A stretch of DNA of 64,000 nucleotides from Heliopora coerulea. Taxonomy: Eukaryota; Cnidaria; Anthozoa; Scleralcyonacea; Helioporidae. The notes under the pieces were generated by a model. The model saw only the letters and a list, made by a program, of their open reading frames with translations. It was not told the DNA's origin and made no database searches. Every line of letters starts with the position of its first letter. The first letter of the stretch is position 1. Position numbers and translations under genes: made by a program. The stretch lies in contig JASJOG010000010.1 in NCBI GenBank assembly GCA_030142905.1, positions 1,377,501 through 1,441,500 on the forward strand, in the 5' to 3' direction. Below are positions 36,022 through 47,300 of this stretch, piece after piece.

Positions 36022-36933
36022 AACACCAAGTATTGCCTTAAAGATCAAGAAAACCTTGATGTAGTAGATGATGAGGATGAAGAAAGTTTTGTGGATGCAC
36101 AAATGTCATTGCCCCTCAGAAAGAAAGGAAAGCAGAAAAAGAAACCTGACAGAAAAGCTCGGTGGTCCGACAGTCTTCTCAATGATTTTGTGGATATAGT
36201 TGTAAACACTGAACATTACAAAAAGTGATTAATATTCATGAATGTCAACAATCAAAAAAATGCTGAAATATATGAAAAAATTTTAAAGGACCTAAAAGCA
36301 CGAGCAAATAAGAGGGGAGAAAATGTGCCATTTACTCCAGCACAGTTACGCACAAAGTTTAAGAAGGCTGCATTAGAATGCAAGAAAGTTGCACTCACTG
36401 TTAAAACTGCCACAGGGATTAAAAGGGTACAAGATGAGAAGGGTTATGGTTCACGGTTTAACCAATTGTACTCCTTGGTTAAGACTCGATATTCTTGCCA
36501 GCCATGGCAAGCAATTGAACCATCAACTATTGATTCATCCAACACAGATGACCTGTCAGAAAGTTGTACACCATCAACCACACAGCAATGCCCATCTGAA
36601 TGTGAAAATGAAAAGTCATTATTTGTTCCTGTAAAGAATGCATCCAGAAAAAGAAAAGCAGATGAAACCTTAAAAGATATTTTGGGAGCCATGAAGAACC
36701 TGGCAGAGAAAGATCCAATGAAAGATTTTATCCAATTTGCACGTAAGGAGGCAGAAAAGTCAAGACAACATGAAGCAAGGATGATTGAGCTTATGATGAA
36801 CTCAGCACAACCCAATCAGTATCAACATCCTATGGCTATGCCATCACCTTTGTCCTATGGACTACAATTTCAACCAAGTGACCAAGAATACAATTTAAAC
36901 AATAACAATGATAAAACTTTTTTAAAGCTATAA
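36022..36933 (+). pseudogene. Harbinger Myb/SANT-like partner, main exon with in-frame TGA
   Basis: An open frame from an acceptor (TATATAG before 36022) encodes an acidic stretch, a basic stretch KKGKQKKKPDRKARW and a Myb/SANT start SDSLLNDFVDIVV. It then meets TGA at 36226-36228 and continues in the same frame as a 231-residue reading frame from ATG 36238 (NQKNAEIYEKILKDL, TVKTATGIKRVQDEKGYG). Harbinger partners of this kind bind element ends and carry the transposase into the nucleus. The stop falls inside the DNA-binding domain, so a protein made only from 36238 would lack its first part. Either the copy is broken or readthrough would be needed. Stop at 36931-36933. Confidence 0.75.
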
Positions 36934-37095
36934 CAACATTTCCAATACTATAGTTTGTTGCTGTTATACTTGTTTGAGTTAAGAACTAGTGAACAAAATT
37001 TTACTTTAGATTGATGTTGGTTCCTAATTGATTTAACTTAAAATCAAAGACTAAAGTTTGCCATTTGATTAATATTTACATACTAAACAGAAACA

Positions 37096-37101
37096 TTTAT
37101 T
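37096..37101 (-). terminator. AATAAA poly(A) signal, transposase gene
   Basis: TTTATT on plus gives AATAAA on minus, about 200 bases beyond the transposase stop. The MITE at 37129-37228 lies between stop and signal. Confidence 0.45.
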
Positions 37102-37114
37102 TTTCATACTAATT

Positions 37115-37120
37115 AATAAA
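37115..37120 (+). terminator. AATAAA poly(A) signal, partner gene
   Basis: AATAAA about 180 bases after the stop of the plus-strand partner gene. It faces the minus-strand signal at 37096-37101, so the two Harbinger genes have overlapping 3' ends. Confidence 0.5.
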
Positions 37121-37128
37121 CTTTTGTC

Positions 37129-37228
37129 TTAACCCTTTGTTGCATGGAGTTCTCCCATTGACGAGTAAAATCGTCTGGCTTTAGTCAGAGTAAAATAAAA
37201 AAGTGGACGTTATGCAATAAAGGGTTAA
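37129..37228. mobile_element. TTAA-flanked MITE nested in the Harbinger element
   Basis: 92 bp between two TTAA copies (37129-37132 and 37225-37228). The ends CCCTTTGTTGCAT and ATGCAATAAAGGG are inverted repeats with one mismatch. The core is GACGAGTAAAATCGTCTGGC. TTAA targets and CCC-starting ends are typical of piggyBac; no transposase is present. It must be younger than the Harbinger copy it interrupts. Confidence 0.65.
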
Positions 37229-37297
37229 GTAATAGCAAATACACCATTGTTGTCCATACAGAACCATTAGCTATTTCAGTAATTAGTGTGATGTGTT

Positions 37298-38590
37298 TTA
37301 GCAAACAAGTTGTACAACTGCACTGTTTAATTCCTTCTCTAACTTTTTGCTGATTGTTTCTCTCACTTTTTCTCCTTGTTTTGACTTGGGGTTGACGGAA
37401 TTGCTGCGTGACTTCATCAGCAGAATATCTCGAATAGTATCTCGATCTCTTTTTTCATTAGTCAATGGATCAATGGTCAAATCAAGTTTGGCTGGAAGGG
37501 TATCCTCATGATCTAAACAGACATTATGAAGAACTATGCAGGCAAGGGTGGCCATTTTTACTTCAAAATGGTTTCCTTCCGATTTTCTAAGCAGAAATCG
37601 CCATCGTCCCTTCAGCTGGCCGTAAGTCCCTTCAACCACCATTCTAGTGCGACTCAATCTATAGTTAAAATACCTCTGTTGCTTCGTTAAAAATGCATTT
37701 GAATACGGTTTCATAAGCCACGTCTCCATCGGAAAGGCTGAGTCAGCAAGTAAGAGGGGAGGCACGAAAATACCTTGCTCAAATTGACTGAAATCCGGTA
37801 AAAACTTTCCTTCTTTAATGTCAGACCAGATTGATGTTGATTGAAAAATTACTGCGTCATGCGAATTTCCCGGGAAACTACAACTTGCCCACAAGAACCT
37901 GTATTTTGCGTCCACAACTGCCATTAGAACGACTGAATAAAAGTTCTTGAAATTGTGGTACTCCTTCATCGACTCAGCTCCCCCACGTGGGCATTTAATA
38001 GCGATGTGACAGCCATCAACTGCAGCCCAGGTAAATGGGAACTGCCAAAATTCCTCCATATCTAATATTTTGTTCTTAAAATCTTGTTCACCGACTGGCA
38101 TATGGGCAGTAACACATTTTTTCCACATACAAGTTACAACGGCTTCGGTTACAATTGTAGAAACTGTTGATCGACCGAGGCCAATCATCTCTGATATAGG
38201 GTAAAAATAATCACCTCTTCCAAGACGATAGAGACATAATGCCAGACGGCACTCAGGCGAAATAGGTTCTTCAGTAACTGTATTACGTTCCAATTTGTGG
38301 CGAATACAAGAAAGAATGAAGTTAAACGTCTTTCTGGATACTCGGAAAGTTCTCTTGAAACGTTCATCGGAGTATGTGCTCCATACCAAGTCCCACCAAC
38401 CGTTGTTTCGTATCAACCTTCTAAAAGAACGCTGCCGAAATTTTGGGTAGTTATTTGAGTGTGAAAGCACTGCGAGATTCAAACATGCTTCTAGTACCAA
38501 TCGTCTTCGCGACGATGCCAATGTAATACCCACATCTAATAGCTTCCTTCGTTTTTTACGTTCGTTAGCGATTTTTTTTTCGCAAAACAC
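37298..38590 (-). CDS. PIF/Harbinger DDE transposase
   Basis: Intact 430-residue single-exon nuclease of the DDE_Tnp_4 type. It cuts and joins transposon ends in the nucleus. A helix-turn-helix-like segment ISEMIGLGRSTVSTIV lies at about 132-147. The catalytic triad is probably D192 in AAVDGCHIAIKCP, D245 in SFPGNSHDAVIF and E320 in RTRMVVEGTYGQLKGRW, with family blocks LADSAFPMETWLMKPY (281-296) and a C-terminal VLHN. Length is normal for the family. The N-terminus is very basic (RKKRRK). No frameshift or stop breaks it, so it could be recently active. It converges on the Myb-like partner. Confidence 0.93.
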   Translation of the reverse strand: MFCEKKIANERKKRRKLLDVGITLASSRRRLVLEACLNLAVLSHSNNYPKFRQRSFRRLIRNNGWWDLVWSTYSDERFKRTFRVSRKTFNFILSCIRHKLERNTVTEEPISPECRLALCLYRLGRGDYFYPISEMIGLGRSTVSTIVTEAVVTCMWKKCVTAHMPVGEQDFKNKILDMEEFWQFPFTWAAVDGCHIAIKCPRGGAESMKEYHNFKNFYSVVLMAVVDAKYRFLWASCSFPGNSHDAVIFQSTSIWSDIKEGKFLPDFSQFEQGIFVPPLLLADSAFPMETWLMKPYSNAFLTKQQRYFNYRLSRTRMVVEGTYGQLKGRWRFLLRKSEGNHFEVKMATLACIVLHNVCLDHEDTLPAKLDLTIDPLTNEKRDRDTIRDILLMKSRSNSVNPKSKQGEKVRETISKKLEKELNSAVVQLVC

Positions 38591-40246
38591 TTTTTACAGC
38601 TCGTAACATCTTAAAAAGTTCTAATTTTCGTGCCAGTTTGTGTCAAACTATTTGAAAATACTTCGTGTAAAAACACTAAATTGGATTAAGAGCGACATAT
38701 TAAGTTCGACGTCTGACTTAACGCCGCTTCACTGTCGATCTAATGTCGAATCTAATTGTATTAGGTTCGGCACATAAGAAGAGCGACGTTTGACCCGGGC
38801 CTTAGGATGCAAGTGTCCCTTTGCTTAATTGTTTAACTTCAAGAAAGAGAGTAAAACCCCGAACACGTAGTGCAACATTGCACACAAAATTGTCGTAATT
38901 ACTTAAAGGCATAGACAACAAGACATGAAGATCTGGGATACTTTAGCATTAAATTTAGGACAGGATTTCATGAAAAAATAAGGGTGGACAGCATGCTAAG
39001 CCTTAAACGTTCTTCACCGCCTTTTTTGCCTACTTTTGCGTCATGAAATTTTAGGCATGTTTTGAACCCTATGATAGATGCTGTAAATACCTTTTTTTAA
39101 CATCATAGAAGATCTAATTGCGAGCGTTTGTTTAGTTGAAGAATTCCATTGTTTAACTTAACCAAGGATCTGGCCGAGCAGGGAGAAAATGCATCCCAAC
39201 GTTAAATGTTACGGAAGAGACAATTTACGCTTCACGATTTGTCGGCTTAGTTTTGGCGGGTTCCTTCATAAAAGCCGGCCAGACTTCAAAAATCCGTTGC
39301 ACTTCAACGGACTTTTTCAATCAGGCTTCCTTCGTTTTAGCATCACAAAAGGAGTAAGTGCACCCTTTTGTTATGTGATGATTATTTTTCTTCTTTTGGC
39401 ATAACAAAGTAGTTTGTGCACATTTACTTTTGTAGTTGATGTCACGACACAAGGTAGACTCAAATACACTCAGCCACCAGTTATGGGTGGCCCTTTGGGG
39501 TACCACGGCGAATTTTTTGTGGGGTCGAGTCCCACCGCCCGTCCCGGCAGTTACGCCGCTGTGAGCGGAAGATGGACTTAATAACTTGTCAAGCTTGAAA
39601 TTAGAATAAGAAGGTCACAGAAAAAGGCAAGGCATAACAGTAGACCAGTTGAGTTGTTAGAAAAGAAAAATAAAAGATTTTTGGTTAAAAAACAAGTGAT
39701 CGTTAGTTGTACCGCAACAGTTCGGTACAATTGAATATTAATAATAAAAGTCGAACACATATGACAAGAACTGCCCGATCATTTCTGGGATAGGAAATTT
39801 TAAATTAACTGTGAAAAGTGAATTCGTATTCGATTAACTCCGTAATTAGTGTTGCCTAAGGTGTAGTTCATGACTTGGGAACAAGGAGACTATTTATAAG
39901 ACCATTCGCGGGTTTATACTTCACCTGCAAACTGAATTATGTTCAAGCTATTGTTTATGGTAGTACCTTGTATTCATTTTATATTAGTGAATCATTATGT
40001 TTTCACTTTTTTTAACTGTTTTTTAAGAAATTGTCACCTCTGGGCTCTGACCACACGTTTAACAAAAGGCTCGTGTATGTCATTCAGCCTATCGCGTAAC
40101 AGTGGCCATCTTGCACAGCGTGTCAAGCCTTAATTTAGCCATTTTGATACGTGAAAAAAATTGTGTAATGAACAAGTGTTCGCCTCAACTCAATGAATAT
40201 TTTTGAATAATCCCCAAGACCTCACTGAGCCTGAGGCGAGTAATTG

Positions 40247-40459
40247 TTTTAGCATGATTACACTGGTGATTATTCGAAAGAAAGTAGTGAACGAGGTCTT
40301 TTAAAAATTTCTAGGTAACATTTACAAAGGTAGCTGCCATTTTGCTTCTGTGCCTTCAATTTTATATTCACCTCAAGACGAATATCGAGTATTAAGACGT
40401 AATTTTCGGACCAATCATCTCGCTGGATTTTCGATAATTACCTGTGTAAATATACTAAG
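40247..40459. mobile_element. MITE, family TTTAGTACAATCACACAGGTGA, copy 1
   Basis: The ends TTTTAGCATGATTACACTGGTGATTA and AATTACCTGTGTAAATATACTAAG are imperfect inverted repeats. The body (ACATTTACAAAGGTAGC, ACGTAATTTTCGGACCAATC) matches the copy at 46979-47168 in the other orientation. Confidence 0.6.
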
Positions 40460-41053
40460 TTAAACATAGGTCACAACCCTTTCATTGCTGGATGTCTCCG
40501 CATGCAACGGGTAAAATCGCCTGCCGTTATATATAGCAAGAGCAAAACAACAGAAGGCTGGTCCTGTCAGGAATGAGTTCAGGCTAGATTTTTTTGGCGG
40601 GAGGACAATTTTCCCTCGGAACGATTCAACATTCTTTCAAAGTTTTCAACACTACATGTGACAACATAGATCGTACTTTTCTGATCTGTTCATACAAGTA
40701 CACATGTATTTGAAAACATGTTCATAAAAATTCAAAACGCGAGAAATAAACCTGATATCCGACATCAGAAAATTAAATCCAGGCACAGAAGGTCTCGATC
40801 ACAGGGAAGTTGTCTCTTCTGTAGCATCGCGCGATTACAAAGTTGACTTGATCCACTTTCAAAGTGCTTCATGCACTTTCGTACATGTTCTATTTTAATG
40901 GCTGGGCGATTCAGCCAACACGATAAGCGGTGTGGGAGATGACTCAAGGGTGAAAGGCTGTGGCTAAAACATACCTACTCCCCTCTTCAACTCGAAACTC
41001 GTACTGGTGAAAGGGTTTGTGAACTCGATGTAATATTTAAAGGCCGACAATGA

Positions 41054-41141
41054 GGACTAGACCGGGTTTTCAAGTACGAGGAATTCGTTCTAGTCCGAGG
41101 ATTGGAACGAATTCCGAGAATTTGAAAACCCGGTCTAGTCC
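41054..41141. repeat. palindrome GGACTAGACCGGG
   Basis: Arms 41054-41090 and 41105-41141 with few mismatches. An outer AAAGGCC/GGCCTTT pair suggests a longer decayed foldback. Intergenic. Confidence 0.7.
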
Positions 41142-43777
41142 AAATTGAAGGCCTTTGAATGACTTCTTAGAATCAACTAGTGTATTGGCACAATGTTTTA
41201 GTGTATTAGCAATGAGTGCATGGGTGAATAAACCGATTGTGTGAAATTATATTTTAAATCCAAGGACTTGAACTATTATTTCCAGTCCATGGACTGGAAA
41301 AAATAGTTCAAACCCTCTGCCCGGTATTTCCATGGTATTTCAAACTCGCTCACGTGGTGCCGTTCAGCGCGTATGATTGAATGATATACTCATGAAATAT
41401 TAATGAGTTGAGAAAGTTATTTCCGCAGCCGGTCAAAGGTGAACACTTCCGGAATGCAAAGTCCTGCTCAGTGGCGTGAAAGCAGGTTGGCGTGTAGGTA
41501 GTAATGAACGTGTAAACAGGCAAGAGTGAGAAAATTTACGAAGATACTGACGGTTAGAGCGAAGGCACTTCGCCGGCTCCGAAACTATCTGCTCTGTCAG
41601 GTTTCGGCAGTTCCTTCATCCATATGGCTTTCTAAATTCATTCTGAGTTTCCCCTAAGAGAAAGATTGTTGGTAGTTTCCGTTTCATTCGTTAAGGCATT
41701 ATAAACTTCAGTGTCCTCTTCCCTTATCAAGAGCGCCCTAATTCTTTACAGTAGGAATTTTTCTCTTGCATTTGCTACTAAAGGCAATCATCAACCTTTC
41801 TAACAACTGGCAAGTTAGCTATCGTTTCGCCAAGAAAATCGAGAACTGTTCGTTCCTGACAGATTTCGCGATAAATTTCCATTCACGTGGTATGCAATCG
41901 CCATTATGTGGTGTATACAGTAGGTACTATAATCAAAGCAGACCACGGAGTGAACACACTCACTCAAGATCCCTGTTGGCATTCACAGTACCTTTTAAGA
42001 TAGTGACTGTGTATCTAACTACAATAATTAGCAAACTGTACTAATGCCTGTTCTGATAACAGCTGAAGAATGTTTATCATATCACCAATTCAGTAAGAAC
42101 TTTTAACTTATCAAATATCATCTATCTGAAACCCTTTCCTGCAACATTTCAACAACAAAGATTTACTATGGGTAGCGCACAAATTTAAGGTCAAATGTAC
42201 AAGTCGCCATCTTTTTCGCTACGAACAATTTTGATCGTTTTACGTTAAACCTTTCGTGTAAATCCGATCTTGAAGTAAGTGGAATTAAACCCTGTCCACA
42301 CCAACAGTCTAATTAATTGGGTTTCGCTTTATGTTTTCAATATTTAGCAGCCGTTTCGAGTTTAATTATAAAAGGCTAAGATCGTTTTGTAATGGTTGTA
42401 TTTCTTAACTGCCAAAATATGTATACGAGGTAGTTTTTAATAAAAGCGGATTTGGTAAAATACGTTTGAAACATCTTTTCAGTTTTGATGAGAATGGGCA
42501 GCCATAAGACAACTACTTTTTCATGTCCATCATCACTGCAGTATACTGAACTCCATCATGGTTCCAAACGAATCAAGATACAAACGGGATAATGTATTAA
42601 TGTCATTTATTCTTACGAAAGCTAAAATAGGATAGCAAAGATAAAATTCCTTAATATACGTGGGACAGAATAGTACACAATAACAAATGAACAACTGAAA
42701 TGTCCAAATAAATAAATACAAACTAAATTAGGATGAACACGAATCACTGGAACATTTTCACCACAAAACACGCGTACATCGATATATTAAGTGCGTAATA
42801 TCCATATCATACAAATTCACAAAGTGCTACAATAATAGACTTTTCCTTATTCTCCACTTATTTCTCACTTATCATGCAATTTTTCATTAAATAAAGATAA
42901 CATTGTAATAAACATCGTGGCAACAAGAATTTGCAGCCGACTCTTCAAAATGTGTCACGGAAAGTCTTTAAAAATATTAGATACTTACAAGCAACATGAA
43001 TAATCGCGTTTTCGGTGGGACAGCTTATGCTGAATTTATTCTAGTGGAATAAGAATGTATAACAATAAACTACCTAAAATATTTTTTGCAGAAGTCAACA
43101 AAAGTCAATCCACCTACAGCTTGGTATGTTTTTCAGACCATAAGTTTGCCTTTCTGAACATTCGTCAAAATTCCTTTTTTCCTTGTGCATTTCTTTTTTA
43201 AAAAAATTTTACCCTTAAGTTTCGTTTGCATTTCAACGCTGGTTCTAAAACTACCCCAAAACATTCACAATGACGTGCAAAGGACTCCCTGGAATACATC
43301 GATACCGCGCAGTTTTTTTCTTTTTTTCTACGTATGACTCGATAAAATCGATAATTCTAGAAAAAAACCCGGAAAGAAAACCGAAATTTATCCTAGTATG
43401 GCAAATTTACAACCGTAAACAATCGAGCTCTAACATAACAATATTAACCAAACCCTTACTGGAAAAAAGTTTTGCTTAAATACACTAACCTCAATGTGAT
43501 AAGTCATAATATGTGCAAATATAAAATTAGGAAACAGAACCCTGTTTTTAGATTTTCCACCAACAGAAATCTGGACTGTAAATAATTTACTATATCTAGA
43601 CAACATAATAAAATTCTTAGAAATTTTATCAAGCACTATGGCCCGCCAAGAAACACCTTAGGTATCAAAGCTTTTGGTCCAGCCAAGATTGTTTTGACGC
43701 AGTGGAAGTGCCTGAAGAAATGTGGGCTTGTAAAAGAATATATTCATAGAGCAGTTATCCAAGAGTGCTTTCTTCAG

Positions 43778-44339
43778 CTAACTGTTCTGAGTGAGCCGTG
43801 TGTAAGAGCTGCCAGATTCTATATTGTGAATATTCATCTGGGAATGTGTTGGCCGCGTATTTATCGTTGAATAACCTAAGCCGCTGTTTCCAATGCTGGT
43901 AACGGGCTCAGTCGGTTGGACGTCTGTGGATAATTGACGGTGGGTATTCATCACGTGGTCCGTCATGTGTAATCTGGAAATCTGGTTATCTGCAACTGTA
44001 GTAACGGATTTTAACGGGGGCGGACCATTGCTCAATATGTTTGAATCAGGATTACCAAGATTCGGTTTCTTCGCAGGTGGTTCCTTGTCGTTGGTTACAA
44101 TTACTGGAGTGGGGACGTAATGTTGAGGGATGCGGATAATGCTGCTTAATGCAGTGGAGTTCGTGTTGACACAGGGAGTGTTTGTGGTAGCTGTTGGTCT
44201 GTTTGCAACGGTGTGATTCACATCAACTGTACCAAGGGATGACTGTATTGTTTGAGGACGAGCTACTGAGTTGTGGGGACTCGAAGCTCGGCTTGAAGCA
44301 GCACTTTCATTCTCATCCAAAAACCGATCCATATAATCC
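43778..44339 (-). CDS. MIER last exon, Ser/Thr/Pro-rich tail
   Basis: Starts DYMDRFLDENESAASSR, the best MIER signature in the window, then about 170 residues rich in Ser, Thr, Asn and Pro with a short basic patch EPPAKKPNL that could serve in nuclear import. The stop is TAG at 43780-43778. The acceptor TTCTAG fits the phase of exon 45439-45508. No LXXLL motif is visible in the tail. Confidence 0.87.
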
Positions 44340-47300
44340 CTAGAACAATTCATTTTTTATAAGTAACGCCACGTAATGAGCGAAAAATAAATTATTAAAT
44401 GTCCTCGAAAGAGGAGGGTTTGTGGAACGTGCGGGTTGTGGACCACGGCTTTGCAAAACCCGCCAAGATTTGACGATATATTAAATCACTAATGTCCCAA
44501 CATACAAGTACGTCATGCAGTATTCGTTGCAAAATATGACCACCGAACAACCGAGGACCTGCAGAACCTCTCGCGCTTTCCCACACCAATGGAACTTGGA
44601 ACACCAACAAAAAAGGAGCTTTTTCAAGCTTTCACGATACCTGATCCATCTCCGCCGGCCGCGATGTGCTATCGTCCCCTAAACGTCCCCTGAACTGCAC
44701 TCACACGCTGTTCTAATACCACCATGTGCAACTTTACTACTTCACAGGGAAAATGCAGGGCCACTAGCGTTCTACCACATGACTGGGACCGAGGACACTG
44801 ACATGGAAAAGGAATGCTGTCAAACTTCCACGACAGAGTTGGGGTGGATTATATTAACTGGACGTCCCCACCGGACACGGCGCGCTTGGGACGCCTAGAC
44901 ATCCTCTGTACAACACTTGCTGAGTTCCGACACTATCTCGTGTATATTAATGAGAAAAATCCTACAACTTCCCCCCTAAAGACGAAAGACGCAGTGGGAA
45001 AAGTTAAAACGGAAGTTGTTTCATGATTAAGGAATTTAGCGATAAAATGTCCGATAAACGAAACCGCGGTACTGTTACTCAACGGCATTACTTTACTAAA
45101 ACCTGACTAGACACAGACTAGAATTAGGTGTCACTTCAGTAGTTTGTACACATATTCCAGACTGCCGACAAAGGACCAGTTCAGATGAAGAAACGTTTCC
45201 GAACATCATCCTAAGGATGGGCTATTTGAAAATAAGGAAAGTGAAAGTCATCGTTGCCCTGCAGAATTCCGAAAACCCTTTTTGGTTTAGTCAGGCGACA
45301 CGCCGTAAAACCCTTCTCCTAAGCATCATCAGAGGTTTACTCTAAACGCCTTGGCTTTATAGAACGCAAGTATTGACGGGAATAAAATGAACTCTCAGAG
45401 TTATCCTATACTGAACTCAAAATTCTAAACTGACTTACGTGATTCCTGGATGAAATGAGTATTTCTTCTTGTTGGGCCGCAGCTGCCATGAGAATGCATC
45501 GTGCCTTTCTGTTTTTTTCCATAAATAATAAAATTGAACTATATCTCCCACTGTTCTACTTGGTATCTAAAATTGAATCAAGGAATGTGTTCATTGTGGA
45601 GGGAAATCATTCCTCCAATTCCACACCCTCATTATATTAACTCAATTTAAAATGACACAGTGGGGGCAACAGCTATATAACACCTACAGTATGAATAACA
45701 AATCTGTAAAAACAGTCAGGCTATTTTCAGACCACATGAAAATGCGAGTATTTTTTATAGCACATGGTCAATAATTTACATGATCAGACTGTTGTGTGAA
45801 GTAAAACAACACCACACAGTAATGACAATTAGCGAACTACGGTGATTATTTTCAGTCTCGTAGAAAGTCAAAATGAAGAAAAAGACGAACTGAATGACTA
45901 TAACTACTACAATAGAGCTAATTTTGATAGTCATTTCACAGCAATGCCTCAAAATGTGAAAAATGTTAAATCAACTTAACCAGTGCACTTGAAACCCAGA
46001 ATTTCAATTTGTTAAAACTTCACATACGCTTCACAAACACCTCAGTAATTACCTTAGTTTGTTGTATTGAATAAAAATCCTTGCCACACGTCCTTAAGCC
46101 TGTGCGTAGGATTAAAAACACAGAACTATTACAATTGAATTTGTTATATCCAATACATAATTCACGTGCCAGTCAAAGCCAACAAGTCCCGCAGGGTGTA
46201 AACTCTTTGGTAGTCTTGTCCACGTACTGGACATTGACTAAAGCAACAGCTGACATGGACAGTCACGCCAAAAAGATTAAACAATCAACACCGTAAACTT
46301 TTGTGCAAGACTACCGAGTTGTAATACTTAGCAAACTTCTCTGAGTCTCAGACGAGAATCGTTTGAGCAACTTATGATCGTCGGTGAGATACTCGAAACA
46401 TTGAGCTACTTGGCACAGGGGTACGGGAGAAGCCAGTGAACTCGATTTCCAAAATAATTTACCAAACTGACAAGAAACCTGATAAAACGGTCTCGAAAAA
46501 CTACTTGAGGAAACTACTAAGTGCACGTCCTTTTTTACCGTCTGTTTATCATCTTTACACAATATGGGACATGTTCTTAGGCCACACGACAATAATGAAA
46601 CCCTTTGAACACTCGAATATGTAAAACTGGTCCAGTAATGTTTCGTCTGTGCACTTTTTCCATGGTTGAGAATAAGCTCGTCCAAGGAGGCGGGATATCA
46701 TTCGCCCAAAGTTAATCAACTTCTTGCCCGAATTTTGCAAACTACCGGTAACGCGTTTGCCCGAAAGAAGTTACCAGCCAGAATCTTGGGGATGCTGTAG
46801 CGCCCTGGCCCCCGGCTGGCACGCCTATGCTACTTGGACATAAATGGCAGAGCGAAGGTTACATTAGCGGCCTATTTCAATACTGCTAATGGTATTCACA
46901 AAACTAGTGTATTAGATTGCATATTCAACACATGTTCACTTGCAGGATATGGTCCTTAGATACAAGTATATATATTAGTTTAGTACAATCACACAGGTGA
47001 TTATCGAATTGGTGATTAGCCAGTAAATTACGTCACAAATCTTAATAATCATCTACAGGTCATAATAACAGTGAAGGCTCAGAAACAAGACGGCGGCTAC
47101 CTTAGGAAATGTTACCGAGGAGATTTTAAAAGTGCTAGTTCACTAATCACCTGTGCAATTATACTAAAACAGTTATTCGCCTCAGGCTCAGTGAACATTA
47201 TTATTCAACAACGTTCACTTCGCCTTCGGCGAATAATTGTTAAACAAATGTATTTCAATGAAACATGAAACAATTACCTAATTCAAAATTTCGGCATTCT

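Larger units (their letters stand above)
35095..38801. mobile_element. PIF/Harbinger DNA transposon with two convergent genes
   Basis: The left terminal sequence (35096-35132, TCAAACGTCGCTCTT...GTGCCGAACCTAAT) recurs inverted at 38760-38794. The right end continues CCCGGGCC and is followed by TTA, a typical Harbinger target. The outer bases of the left end do not match, so the left boundary is uncertain. A further cluster of related sub-terminal repeats lies at 34970-35060. Inside are a Myb/SANT-like partner on plus and a DDE transposase on minus, the two-protein layout known for Harbinger. Confidence 0.85.
38802..43777. other. intergenic region between Harbinger and MIER
   Basis: Holds a tRNA-like GGGGTCGAGTCCCACC piece near 39515, MITE 40247-40459, a TTAA-MITE relative at 40475-40560 and the palindrome at 41054. 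The rest, including 41.2-43.7 kb, shows no exon features. Confidence 0.5.

Noticed and set aside
36444..36815. 123-residue minus-strand frame
   Set aside because: It is the antisense of the Harbinger partner gene.
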